From contig JAGFMI010000019.1 of the NCBI GenBank assembly GCA_021030905.1, forward strand, positions 620,001 through 684,000: a DNA stretch of 64,000 nucleotides, given 5' to 3'. Positions 22,980-33,169 of the stretch are shown here, in pieces; position 1 is the stretch's first letter, and every line of letters begins with the position of its first letter. Both the position numbers and the translations under genes were made by a program. The stretch comes from Pyrenula massariospora (taxonomy: Eukaryota > Ascomycota > Eurotiomycetes > Pyrenulales > Pyrenulaceae). The notes below the pieces were generated by a model, which saw only the letters and a list, made by a program, of their open reading frames with translations, was not told where the DNA came from and searched no databases.

Positions 22980-24188
22980 TCATAACCCAGGCATTGGGGC
23001 CTGCATCTGTGCGCCAGCCGCCAATTGCGCGTCCTGCGCGTCCTTCGCCTCCTTGAGCGCAATCTGCTTGACCTGTTCCTCTCGTGGCAGCGCATCAAAC
23101 TGGGCCTTATTCGCGTCCCACATCGCCACGCAGTCCGGGTCCCAGTTACACTTCTCGACCTCGCCGTACACGGGATGCGAGTACCGTGGGTGGTTTGTCG
23201 GCCATTGTGAGGCGTGATAGTGGTGTTTTACCAGCGCCGTCCGAGCGTTGTGGTTGCCGCTGTCGGAGTGACCTTGGCCGGCGGCGAAAGCTTCGACGGT
23301 CAGCACGAGCACGTTTCCGATGACCTTGGATTCGCCCATGTTGTGGAATTGGTCCCATTCTACGGAGGAGCCCGTGTGGTGGGACATGTCGGCGAGGACG
23401 GCTTCCGTGAAGGCACTTGGGCCAGTGCCGGAGATGACCTCGTCAAAGTCGAGCTGGAGTTCGCTTATGGGGCGGTTCTGGCGCTTGGAGAGGTCGTGCA
23501 GCCATCTCATGATGTTCTCGACGAGGCGCATCATGACTGGGAGGCGGGGTTTGCACATGAATGTCCATTGGCAGAACGACTTGCATTTTTTGCCGAGGAT
23601 GGTATGGTTGTGATATTGCGGTTGGTCGATTTCGACGCCAATCACCATGTCGACGTCTCGCTCGTCAAAGCGATCCGGAATAAAGCGATCAACGGGTTTG
23701 AGGGCTTCAACGTCAATGTCGGTGTAGATGCCGCCTTCGACGTACATTACTAGGTAGCGAAGAACGTCGGCTTTGATTATTTTCGCGGTCAAAGACCGGT
23801 ACATGTAGACTATGTCTGGGCGATTGAAACCCGTGGGGCCGAAGTGGGTTTCGACGTAGTAGAGGTCGTTTTGGTCGGTGAGAACTTCATAGCGATGGCT
23901 TGGGTTTTTCAGGATCCAGGTTCGCGCGTAAAGGACGTCGCGTTGTTCGAAACCTAAAGGGTCGACTTTCCATGTCTGCCAGATTTTACGCGGGAATCTA
24001 CCGGTTGAGAGGGAGTTTTGGTAGGCGAGGTCGTTCCACGAGGCGGAGTTGGCGTAAAAGATGGCGAGGAGAACGCAGGCTATGCATATTGGTATTATTC
24101 TTCGTATTTGCTTTGGCACGCGGCCGCCGTATTTTGATGTTGTTGCCTGAAGGCCTTGCATTGTGGGAGACAGAGGTGGGCCTCCCAT
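22980..24188 (-). CDS. OCH1-like mannosyltransferase, GT32 family
   Basis: Single-exon, 402 aa from the ATG at 24188. It has a type II membrane layout: short basic cytosolic tail, one transmembrane helix at about 31-46, then a lumenal catalytic domain. The domain starts with PRKIWQTWK (67-74), typical of OCH1/GT32 proteins. It contains the sugar-nucleotide and metal-binding DXD motif as YTDID (155-159), preceded by DVLRYLVMYVEGG. The C-terminus is Gln/Ala-rich. OCH1-type enzymes transfer mannose from GDP-mannose in the Golgi, initiating or extending outer-chain N-glycans. Many filamentous fungi carry several paralogues with undetermined acceptors, so OCH1 itself is not claimed. It is divergently oriented to the acyltransferase gene at 25374 and may act on the same surface glycan. 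Confidence 0.9.
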   Translation of the reverse strand: MGGPPLSPTMQGLQATTSKYGGRVPKQIRRIIPICIACVLLAIFYANSASWNDLAYQNSLSTGRFPRKIWQTWKVDPLGFEQRDVLYARTWILKNPSHRYEVLTDQNDLYYVETHFGPTGFNRPDIVYMYRSLTAKIIKADVLRYLVMYVEGGIYTDIDVEALKPVDRFIPDRFDERDVDMVIGVEIDQPQYHNHTILGKKCKSFCQWTFMCKPRLPVMMRLVENIMRWLHDLSKRQNRPISELQLDFDEVISGTGPSAFTEAVLADMSHHTGSSVEWDQFHNMGESKVIGNVLVLTVEAFAAGQGHSDSGNHNARTALVKHHYHASQWPTNHPRYSHPVYGEVEKCNWDPDCVAMWDANKAQFDALPREEQVKQIALKEAKDAQDAQLAAGAQMQAPMPGL

Positions 24189-25373
24189 TGACAATGGATG
24201 AGGCTCCTGGGAAAATTATTCTGAGCTCCCAGGAAGGTTGCTTCAAACGGATTCCACAATTGACATTCAGAGTTCACGATGGTGGTACGGATATGGGGAC
24301 AAGATTCATAATTGAGGGTACTTCGGAGATTGAAGAGAGTTTGTGAACGCCTTTGCGTTATCAACAGCGGGTCTCGTATCTGTGGAGATCAACTTTGAGA
24401 TCTCATGTGGGGAGATGAAGACCGTTCACGATGATAGAACCAGTGTCCATTCCGAGGTTTGGCTGTGGTAGCATGGTCGAGCTCAGACAGCTTCGCAAAT
24501 TTAATCTACGGCTGGACCAGGGTCTGCGGAATCACGTCTCTGGTACTCGCCATTCGCCAATTGTAACCAGCTTGGGGAGGTAGCGCCGAGGTATATCGAC
24601 ATGGGTGAGAGAGCTCCGGAGATGGCTGACGTCAAGTGTTGAAGCTTTGAGGGTGGGTTGGCGCATCGGCGGCCGCCTGCATAATGATGTGGCGGACAGC
24701 ATTCTTGCAGGCCATGACGGGATTCCCTGGGTACCTGGTCGGTGGTGATATCGTATTGAGGATGGTGTTGATCCGGCTTCCTAGGGTAGGAAGAGGATTA
24801 TTGAAGCTGGAAGGCGTGAGGTTTCCGCCATTGGATGGACAGCAGGTGCGGGGGATCGGAGGGCGTTGGTCTAGTGGAGTGAACCGTGCCATGGGGTAGA
24901 CTGTAGTCCACCATGCTAGCCTTCCCTTCTACCCCCACCGCTAACGTATGTCTCTCCTCCAGTCGATCGCTCTAGGGACCACCCATGCCTCGGCCGTCAT
25001 CATGCAGCCAATTGACGCCTCTTGCACCGTTGCACAGATACTTGCACTGGCTGACAATTTCAAGTGCGCATCCTTGTACCCCTCCTCCGAGACGAAAAGG
25101 TCGACCTCGGAACCGTTGCATTCACAACGCCCGATAGCCTGCATGTGATGGACCACGGGAACTTGCCCTTGTTCAGGCACCGCACCGCTTCATCCTTCCC
25201 TGGCTAGAGCATTAAGCTTTGGAGGTCGGTCGTGGAGCCGGTCTCACATCGAAGATATCAGTCGGGATGCTAGGAATCCGCGGGGTACAGTTGATGGTTA
25301 GAACAAGCGCATGGTGTCTTGCTTCTTCTCATACATATGAAACACCTTCGATGAGCTTCAAAATCCATCCCTC
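24189..25373. other. Divergent intergenic region
   Basis: Upstream region shared by the GT32 gene (minus) and the acyltransferase gene (plus). Minus-strand frames at 25180-24941 and 24892-24632 are open but unrecognised, without splice support. They may be chance or a small unknown gene. Confidence 0.35.
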
Positions 25374-26849
25374 ATGACACGCGATACCTCCATGTCGGTT
25401 CAAAAGGAAAATTTGCTGGAGCAGGGCTACTGGGACGATGGACGTGATCAAGTGGAAGCAAAGCCATCATTACAGGCTCGCGCCACCAAATGGGCCACAG
25501 ATCTTGTACGGCCTGTTAGCAAAGGCAATGGACAACCTCAGAAACTCAGAAGGACGGCTTGGTTAGACGGACTTCGAGGATTCGCCGCTCTCCTCGTGTA
25601 TTGGCACCATCACGAGCTGTGGTGTCATGATGCAATGGGCAACGATGTCATGGAAAATGCGTTTGCTTACGACAGGCAATACTACTTTGCGACCTTACCA
25701 GGCATAAGGACATTCTTCAGCGGTGGCCATTATGCTGTGACTACCTTCTTCGTCATCTCTGGATATGCTTTGTCGGCCAAACCGATGAGTCTGATTCAAG
25801 CAGGCGATCACCTAAACCTCGCGAATAATCTGGGCTCCGCGCTATTCAGGCGGTGGCCGCGACTTTTTATCCCAATCATTGCAACCACATTCATCTACAT
25901 GACTACATGGCATATGTTCGGAATGTGGGCGGTACCTGATCCCAAGCCAACTTATCGCGAAGAGCTGTGGAGCTGGTACAATGAGTTCAAGAACTTCAGT
26001 TTCGTTTTCCGGGCTGGTGGTGAACCGTGGTTTACCTACAATTTCCATGCATGGTCAATCCCAACCGAGTTCAAAGGGTCAATCGCCATCTATACAACGC
26101 TGCTAGCATTGTCGCGATGTCGAAAGAACGCACGACTCGTATGTGAGGTGGCATTAATCTACTATTATCTTTACATCGCCGACGGCTGGTTTTGCGCTCT
26201 CTTCATGTCGGGTATGCTTCTTTGCGACTTGGATCTACTTGCCGCTAAAGGGGAACTCCCGGATATCTTGGTCAAGATGGAACCTTATAAAAGCTACATA
26301 TTCTACACCCTTTTCGCTATCAGTAACTATCTTGGCGGTGTTCCTTCACGTAATTTTGACGTGACAGTCCTCAGGAATTCGTTTGGATGGCACTATTTGT
26401 CCTTTTTGAAACCACAGGCGGTATTCGATTATAAATGGTTTTATCTTTTCTGGGCAGCAACACTTTTGGTGGCATCGGTGCAACGGATAAAGTGGCTCAA
26501 GAATTTCTTTGAATTACCTTTCAACCAGTACCTTGGACGCATATGCTTTGCGCTCTACCTCGTTCATGGTCCGGTGCTTTGGACCATTGGTGATCGGATC
26601 TACGCAGCAACCGGATGGTCAAAAGAGTCCAACGCCATTCGGATACCTGGTTGGATCAATCTATTTCCACTACCAAAGATCGGGCCATTTGGTCTAGAGA
26701 TCGCCTATCTTCTTCCCCAACTGATTCTCCTACCCCTTACCCTCTGGATCTCCGAAATTGTAACAAGGACAATTGACGAACCCAGCGTGAAGCTGTGTCA
26801 ATGGGCTTATCAAAAGGCGATCGCGCCGCCTGAAAGAAATGAAAAATGA
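25374..26849 (+). CDS. Acyltransferase-3 family membrane protein
   Basis: Intronless, 491 aa. After a polar N-terminus of about 65 residues comes the family entry motif RTAWLDGLRGFAALLVYWHH, where the His pair is the usual active-site feature of acyltransferase-3 (PF01757) proteins. TTFFVISGYALS follows, then a string of about ten hydrophobic helices, with FNQYLGRICFALYLVHGPVL near the end. Members transfer acetyl or other acyl groups to carbohydrates or lipids across membranes. Many fungal genomes hold several, often near glycosyltransferase or secondary-metabolite genes. Its neighbours here are an OCH1-like GT32 and a type II membrane protein, suggesting O-acylation of a cell-surface glycan; this is inference. 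Full-length and undamaged. Confidence 0.9.
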   Translation: MTRDTSMSVQKENLLEQGYWDDGRDQVEAKPSLQARATKWATDLVRPVSKGNGQPQKLRRTAWLDGLRGFAALLVYWHHHELWCHDAMGNDVMENAFAYDRQYYFATLPGIRTFFSGGHYAVTTFFVISGYALSAKPMSLIQAGDHLNLANNLGSALFRRWPRLFIPIIATTFIYMTTWHMFGMWAVPDPKPTYREELWSWYNEFKNFSFVFRAGGEPWFTYNFHAWSIPTEFKGSIAIYTTLLALSRCRKNARLVCEVALIYYYLYIADGWFCALFMSGMLLCDLDLLAAKGELPDILVKMEPYKSYIFYTLFAISNYLGGVPSRNFDVTVLRNSFGWHYLSFLKPQAVFDYKWFYLFWAATLLVASVQRIKWLKNFFELPFNQYLGRICFALYLVHGPVLWTIGDRIYAATGWSKESNAIRIPGWINLFPLPKIGPFGLEIAYLLPQLILLPLTLWISEIVTRTIDEPSVKLCQWAYQKAIAPPERNEK

Positions 26850-27536
26850 GGATGCACTGCGATGGCGTTTGCATGGTTGGGCAGGCTAGGATATTGTCGT
26901 TGCACATGTTGCATTTTGGTTATTTGATCTCAATTCAATAGATACCACGGAGAATATTTTTCCAGCAGGGTAGACGCATTATCGTCGATAGTAATGCAAA
27001 GGTGTGGCGTCATGCCCTGACTGCAAAGAAAGGCGTGTCGATGATTGGCTTCAGAGTCCGACATGACCGAAAAGGCGTTGATCAATTTAACATGGGGAAA
27101 GGCAAGCCTAGACCCCTGCAGTATGGCGTAGGTCAAGACTCGAGAGATCGTCGATGGTCCTGCCTATAGCAGAGAGCTCAGGGATCCGGAGTTCCCAAAA
27201 CTGAACACAGTTAGCTGGTGGACGGCCCCGCAAACCCCAAGCGATTTAGCTAATGCGGAGATCCACCAAGCCACCACTGCCGACTGCATTCGCCAAAAGC
27301 AAGGAACAACGCACCTCGGCCATGTGAAGGCCACACCTGGACGAAGTCTGCTGAGGCCTGGCCTTGTGTAACGTCTTAAGGCGTGATGTCAGGCATATGG
27401 AAGATAGAAGTTCAGTCTCATCAATGCGGCCTCTCTAATATCTCGAGAGTCGGATTGAAGATGTCGTTTTAGCGACTCTACAGATGGACCATGGTGGACA
27501 GCCTTTTGCCTTTGCCGGCGTCATTGCTTGCCCAGA
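26850..27536. other. Intergenic
   Basis: No gene seen. It serves as 3' region of the acyltransferase gene and promoter of the gene at 27537. Confidence 0.4.
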
Positions 27537-28955
27537 ATGTTGGTCAACGGCGTCATTCGACTTGTGCCAATCGTTGGACCTCTAGTCATTCTTTTGTTTA
27601 TGTTTGCGAGAGTCTATGAGGTGAAGTTGGCAAATGTTCCGTTTCCTAAGACGCAATGGACAGGAGTATTTTCTGCTATGGGTGCCAAGGGAAAGCAATT
27701 GGGCTCGGGGCAAGAGAGTCTGTCAAAACCACCATTCCCCCAAATTTACGGATCGGAAGACTGGGAGATCGCAAAGACACATCATGAAATCTTCTCGGTC
27801 TCGACAGTCGACAACACCTATTTTCTCATTGACTTTGGCGGTGAGGTAACGATTAATCCAAGCATCATTCCTCACCCTGTGCTTCCGGAGACATGGATCA
27901 TTGTTGCCCAGCTCCATGACCTTCGAAAGCCAAAAGACGAAGTGTCTTATTTCTACGAACTGGGTTGCAATGCAGTATTTCAAAACGGCATCCTGGAATG
28001 CTTACTACCTCCCGTACGTCTACCGTATCCAGCAACCCCAACAGGCGACAAGTGCGAAGGCAAGCTCAAAATGGTGGAGCTCAACGTTGGTCCACACGAC
28101 GCACGGGTCTTCTACGGTCCCTACGGACCATATACCATTTTCGGATCAAACGCTCTCTTCACTTGCTTCAGTATGTGGATGCAGGACTTCCGCCCGCTCG
28201 TGGACGATTGGGGACTCGAGGCTCTAGCACCGACCGGTTTCACCCAAGCAACCGAACTCCAGCGCCCATCTTATCACCCTGTCGAGAAGAATTGGTTTGT
28301 GTTCTGGGACATCGCCGGCCAAATGTACGCGCATTACGATGTCGCGCCTAAGCGATCGTTCGCCCGGATCTCCGCCACTGACGGCTCCGCCGGGCCTGAT
28401 CTTGCTCGCCGCGCATCACCTAACGACGAACCATGCATGGCTAGATATATGCCCTCAATCGCAGACCCAGAACTTGAATCTATCCATCAAGCCACTAATT
28501 CCCTATCCATCACACTTTGCTCTCGAACTGATCCAACCTGCCGTCCAAACTCCTCAAATACCTTTATACTCACCATCTTCCAGCACAAGAGCTTCTACTC
28601 CTACCATAGTGTCTACGAACCATACGTCATGCTATTCCGCCAAGAAGCTCCTTTCGAGATCTACGGTATATCCCAGAGGCCTATCTGGATTCACGGCCGT
28701 GGCTTGCCGGGCGAAGGAAAGAAGCCGTCGGCTAGATTGTACGATGAGGAACAGGGGGGTCCCATAGAGGAGTGGACCCAGACACAGATGCTCTATGTTA
28801 CGTCGGTGAGTTGGAAGTCGCACAGCCAGAGGTATCATGGGTATAGTGACGACGTATTGTTTCTTGGGTTCGGGATCGAGGATTCCGCTACCGGCGGAAT
28901 TGATGTTCTAGCCGGGGACTTGGTTGGGAACCTTGGCATGTGCGACGACGTGTGA
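27537..28955 (+). CDS. Type II membrane protein, possible beta-propeller carbohydrate-active protein
   Basis: Intronless, 472 aa from the ATG at 27537. A signal anchor occupies residues 5-24 (GVIRLVPIVGPLVILLFMF). The large lumenal part contains INPSIIPHP (106-114) followed by WIIVAQLHD. Later strands also pair aromatic and acidic residues (ARVFYGPYGPYTIFGSN, YEPYVMLFRQEAPFEIYG). The N-P-S-I element followed by beta strands is reminiscent of five-bladed propeller glycosidases and phosphorylases. I recognise no catalytic signature with certainty, so a glycosyltransferase or a non-enzymatic role remains possible. Five or more Cys could form disulfides in the lumen. It lies in tandem with the acyltransferase gene, which supports a shared glycan pathway. 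The gene itself is certain. Confidence 0.8.
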   Translation: MLVNGVIRLVPIVGPLVILLFMFARVYEVKLANVPFPKTQWTGVFSAMGAKGKQLGSGQESLSKPPFPQIYGSEDWEIAKTHHEIFSVSTVDNTYFLIDFGGEVTINPSIIPHPVLPETWIIVAQLHDLRKPKDEVSYFYELGCNAVFQNGILECLLPPVRLPYPATPTGDKCEGKLKMVELNVGPHDARVFYGPYGPYTIFGSNALFTCFSMWMQDFRPLVDDWGLEALAPTGFTQATELQRPSYHPVEKNWFVFWDIAGQMYAHYDVAPKRSFARISATDGSAGPDLARRASPNDEPCMARYMPSIADPELESIHQATNSLSITLCSRTDPTCRPNSSNTFILTIFQHKSFYSYHSVYEPYVMLFRQEAPFEIYGISQRPIWIHGRGLPGEGKKPSARLYDEEQGGPIEEWTQTQMLYVTSVSWKSHSQRYHGYSDDVLFLGFGIEDSATGGIDVLAGDLVGNLGMCDDV

Positions 28956-29971
28956 AAGGAATGTCTGGTATCGTAAGCTCTCTATTCAATGGCCTCCCTA
29001 CATCGACCAGAAACAACAGCTCGACCGACATCTTAAAATATTCGCATGCTGGCACCACGAAATCTACCCTTCAAACTGAGATCGGTGAATCGTCAAGACG
29101 TGTACAAGCTATCGAATCCCTTCCGCGACAAAGTTCACATAAAAATCTTGTTTGTAATCAACACTGTACGCGTCAATGTGCACAAAGCATGTCAAACACT
29201 CACCATCGACGAGGAGAAAAGTTATCCAAAATACTCCTGCAAGGAACTTCGGCTATCAAGTCACACCTCCTTAACTTCAGCACCATTTTTCTCTAAAGAG
29301 AACACGCATATCAAAACCTTGCTCTGGCTCAGGCCCCCCCTTGGCCCACCTTAGGGCGATGTGTATACCTTTCACTGTTCTTAGGTGTGCCGTCGCCACA
29401 AATGGTTCGAAATCCATATCTACCATACACCCAGCCTCAATATATCATACACAGAACTTATGCTAGAGAGAAGAAGAATATGACTCACCAAACCAACGGT
29501 ACAAATCTCACTCCCTCGCGTTCCATGCAGAGGCTCAAATCCATCTTCGACCGCCTCCACCGTGGAAGCTAGTTGGTGGCAGCACCGAAATAAGCCGCGG
29601 AGTGATTTTGGTAGCAAATTCTATGTCACACTCTGCTCATCTGGGGGCGGGGGTGACAGCGTTCCTCAGATCAGATATCGATGAACAGGAAACGGAATAC
29701 CAATATTTTCGGGAAAGGAAACGACCTTCTTGTATATACATACATTACTGTGGGCAGATTTTTATTCGCAACACAGCTGTACATATCCACCGTCTATTTA
29801 ATAAATATCATTTCACAGGTTACGGGTGTTCATATTCAGCTCTATAATACCGATTTCCTACGCTACAGAGCAGAGAACATGAGAGGAGATGCCATTTCCA
29901 TTCTAAATCTATCTATACTTTCCAATCTACCCCACCCAACCAACCATCACCTTGAACCCTTTCCCTCTCTT
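28956..29971. other. Intergenic
   Basis: Short frames at 28940-29354 and 29387-29847 show no domains or coding bias. The pyrimidine-rich stretch before 29972 is probably the 3' region of the hydrolase gene on the other strand. Confidence 0.4.
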
Positions 29972-30757
29972 TCAACTCCCCTCTCTCTTCTCAGCCTTCT
30001 CTACAAAATCCCTCACCGCCTCCAACACGCACCCCGCCACCTCCCCCGGCCGACTCAACATACACGAATGCCCCGCCCCCACCTCCCTCACCTGCACATC
30101 CGCCCCCTCAGAAATCGCCCACCCCACCATCCCCCTCTGCACGTCCACCGGCAGCGCCCGATCCTCCCTCGTCACCACATACCACACCGGCACGTCCCGC
30201 CACCCCTCGTACACTTCCTCCCCGCCCTCAGTGACTGCTTCCGCCGACAGCGGCTCCAGCTTCCCCACCCAGTATTCGGCTTCGGCGGGGGCCAGGTCGT
30301 GGTAGAAGATGTCCTGAGCGTCGCCGGTGATCACCGCCTCCCCCTTCTCATTATCTATCTTCCACCAGGGTGGGGGGGTGCCGCCCACGCCCGCGAGGAA
30401 AGTGAGCCCGGCGCGCGCGAAGCCTGAGGAGAGGAGGACTATGCCGAGGACCTTCCCTTGCCCCTGGCCCTGCGGGAGGTCGCGGAGGGCGGAAGCCCCG
30501 ACGGCGCCGGCGAAGGAGTGGAGGATGAGGATTACGTTGTGGCCGGCTGTTGTGTGGGAGAGGATGGCGGTGCGGAGGGTGGAGATGGCGGTTGGGAGGG
30601 TGGTGGGGTGGTGAGGAAAGAGGGGAAGGGGGTGGCAGGGGTAGGGTCGGAGGAGGGGAGTGAGCTTGGTGTAGATTTCGGGGGTGTGCCAGGCGCCGGG
30701 GAGGAGGAGGAGGGTTGGTTTTTCTGCGGAGGGGGCGGGGGAGGAGGAGGGGGACAT
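29972..30757 (-). CDS. Alpha/beta hydrolase
   Basis: Intronless, 261 aa from the ATG at 30757 (an in-frame GTG at 30820 is less likely). It begins with PTLLLLPGAWHTPEIY (14-29), where PGAWH forms the oxyanion region, then ILILHSFAGAVG with nucleophile Ser81. Asp199 (VTREDRALP) and His230 (GAGHSCM) complete a catalytic triad. The layout matches the AB_hydrolase_6/methylesterase-like group of fungal hydrolases, which act on small esters; the substrate cannot be told. GC-rich, Pro-rich codon use makes the opposite strand open as well, but only this strand gives a conserved fold. No close operon-like partner; the nearest genes are unrelated. Confidence 0.88.
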   Translation of the reverse strand: MSPSSSPAPSAEKPTLLLLPGAWHTPEIYTKLTPLLRPYPCHPLPLFPHHPTTLPTAISTLRTAILSHTTAGHNVILILHSFAGAVGASALRDLPQGQGQGKVLGIVLLSSGFARAGLTFLAGVGGTPPPWWKIDNEKGEAVITGDAQDIFYHDLAPAEAEYWVGKLEPLSAEAVTEGGEEVYEGWRDVPVWYVVTREDRALPVDVQRGMVGWAISEGADVQVREVGAGHSCMLSRPGEVAGCVLEAVRDFVEKAEKREGS

Positions 30758-31753
30758 GGTGGTGGTGGTTGGTGCGTAAAAAGAGGTTGTTGGGTCGGTG
30801 GTGAGCGGTGAATGGTTCACTTTAGATGTGAGGAGTTTTAGGAGGTGGAAGGGAGAATCTTGAAGGTAGAAGAAATTTTTGGACAGTAGAGGAAGAAGTA
30901 TTTTAGAAAAGTACGTTCTTTTCTATCTAGATATGTATTTTCCCGCCGACGCGACCTACTTCCAAAACCATTATCATCGTACCTCTCCGATTTGTAGGGC
31001 TAGGTGGACGCATAAGGAAAGCAAGCCGTGGAAGTTGATTTCTGCTTGAGGTTAGCTCCGCGAGGTGCAAGCGCGACCTATTTCCTATTCGGGGAATCGG
31101 GGCCGGTCTGCTACCTTCATCGTGTCTGGATTTATGCAAGTACTGATCGTCATTGCCCATTGATGTTGAAATCTTCGCTTCGATTTGGGCATCTATGGCT
31201 GCTCGATTTGAGTTGTTGATGGAAGGAGTGGAACACCTTTTGCAAATTCCCAGATGGAAAGTGGCTGGAAGCAGGACAGTGAGGGTCCGAAGCAGAATGT
31301 ATCGCCCCAATCACAAAAAGAGGAAACTGCTTTCACAGAGAACCACTCATCCGTTTGGCATTAGCTATAGCGATGAGGCCATTAGACAGAGTGAAAGAGG
31401 TGGTCAAGGACCATCGAGAAAGAATTTCCCTTGCTTTCCTTCAGGGCTACCTCAGTCTTCCTCTTACTATTGCCCTTGAGAACCAACGCGTTCTAGTGTC
31501 TGGATCCTCGGGCTCAGATACCAGTACAAACAGCACTCTCGGCATTGTAGAAGTCTCCAAAGGCGAAGAGTCGCTTAATCTGAGGCGAACATCGTGGGAG
31601 GCTGGTTGCAAGCTGTGCTGCAATTACCCTACGATATATCACTCTGTTGCTAGGCTGTGATGGGACTGAAGTATATCTTGATGCACCACTTCATCTCCTT
31701 ATTTTCAGCTTGTCCTTGTTCTCCTCAGCGCTTGATCCTCCATTGAGACCGGC
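30758..31753. other. Intergenic containing repeat copy A
   Basis: No gene supported. Plus-strand frames at 31153-31479 and 31355-31660 are open but overlap in different frames. The stretch 31170-31455 is duplicated at about 34360-34680. Confidence 0.4.
31170..31455 (+). repeat. Diverged duplicate, copy A
   Basis: Aligns by eye with 34360-34680 in the same orientation. Matching anchors include GACAGTGAGGGTC / GCAGTGAAGGTC, ATGTATCG, CACAAAAAG and GATGAGGCCATT / GATGAAACCATT. In one frame it reads KVAGSRTVRVRSRMYR without stops, so it may derive from a coding exon. The parent family is not identified. Confidence 0.55.
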
Positions 31754-33169
31754 CTAGTCTGACATATCATCCACCTTCTTGAATATGCCTTTTCTCCTGT
31801 TCCGATTCCTTCTACGCTTTGGTCTAGCCGCCTTTGGGTTTGCTCTAGGTTGCAAATCATCATCCAAAATAATAACATCATCCTTGCCATTTACTGGAGG
31901 ACGGTCAGGTGAATTAAGCTCTGGCATGGGCCACATGTGCATCGTAATAGCCCAGTCAGGCTCGATGATGGTGTCCCAAATTTGAGGAAGAATGATATCG
32001 CCATTAGGCCCAACGAGATCATAATGGCCTTCTTCAACATGGGGACCAATCACATCGACGTGGAGGAAAGCTTTTCGGATCAACTCTTCCATTCCCTACC
32101 GATGTATCAATCAGTATATCACCATTGAAAATCAGGAATTTCAAACTGATATGGACCTACCTTCCATTTTGAGACAAGATGAAATGGAAATGAAAATTTT
32201 CTTCCAACTGCATCTTTAAACTTGAGTGGAGGCTTATACTCTTCGCTATGCTTTTCGACTTTCCCCATGGTATCCTGGGCATCCTGAGTAAGCTTCTTCA
32301 GGAAAGCATAGCGCTCTTGCAGGCTAGCCAATGTTTCAGACTCTATAGCATTTTCAGAATCCAAGGATAATTTCATATCATTTTTTTTGGTCGCCGCCAT
32401 GGGCGTAGTCATTTTCGTATTGCTGGATTTCTGGTAGAGCCCATCACAAGCATCAGATGATGGATGATTTGAGCAGTTTCGCTCTGAGACCCCAGCATCA
32501 AGAATTGCAACGGACTCTTTTGTTCGATTGGAAGGAGACGGCCCATGACTCCCATCTACTGGCAATGAGACAGTTTCGATATCGCATGGTAAATCTGCCG
32601 GGGCTACTGTGGCCATTCGAGCGCGGATGGAGGGATCCAGAGCATTCTCACAATGGTCGCTTACACGGTATTGATCGACTGCACTGTGGCTCTCTCCATG
32701 ACTATCAAACAATTAGTAAGGATAGCGGACCTTGTGCCTATAGATCACTGCATGACGCCACCTACAATTTCGCGGTCGACAACAATAAAGCAACCGCGTT
32801 CAGCTTCACATGCAAAGAGTCCCTCAGAGCCTTTAATTCGTCCTTCTTGAACAGAGTCCACCCCATCTTTGACCAACTATCTCCATTGGCCAGTCGTTTC
32901 TGATACTTCCTACTTCGGTCCAGAAAAGCGCCAATAATATCCAAACAAGAGATGACAATGTGCGAGGCGGCATTAATCGTGGACTGGTTGAGGAGACTGT
33001 CCGCCTTCATTTGACTTACTTGCAGGAATGCCTGTTGGATCGATCCGAGCTCTACAATCGCCTCTTGATATTCAATGCAAGCACCGCGGGAATCGGAGAG
33101 AGTGCGGATAAGGCGGTAGCTCATGTTTGCACCGGCTATGAAGTCGCCTACGCCATACCCGATTGGCAT
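31754..33169 (-). CDS. Ubiquitin-like (ULD-type) domain protein
   Basis: Exons 33169-32766, 32701-32161 and 32095-31754 (introns of 64 and 65 nt), 428 aa. Residues 1-136 form the N-terminal module seen in many Pezizomycotina proteins (MPIGYGVGDFIAGANMSYRL; WTLFKKDELKALRDSL), predicted helical and related to N-terminal domains of fungal STAND-type proteins. A disordered linker precedes a short coiled coil (SLQERYAFLKKLTQDAQ). The C-terminal domain starts at PLKFKDAVGRKFSFPFHLV and continues across the second junction with MEELIRKAFLHVDVIG and GHYDLVGPNGDIILPQIWD. This is a ubiquitin-like beta-grasp of the ULD_2 kind. The tail is basic (RPKRRRNRNRRKG), a possible nuclear signal. Role unknown; families with this pairing are suspected of signalling or self/non-self recognition. 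Reading frames are intact. Confidence 0.85.

Noticed and set aside
23214-23753. 179-codon plus-strand frame opposite the GT32 gene
   Set aside because: Mirror of a conserved glycosyltransferase coding strand; no domain of its own.
29681-30427. Long plus-strand frame opposite the hydrolase gene
   Set aside because: Antisense to a conserved hydrolase. The Pro/His/Arg-rich translation is a by-product of GC-rich codons.
30458-30811. Gly/Glu-rich plus-strand frame
   Set aside because: Low-complexity shadow of the hydrolase N-terminal region.
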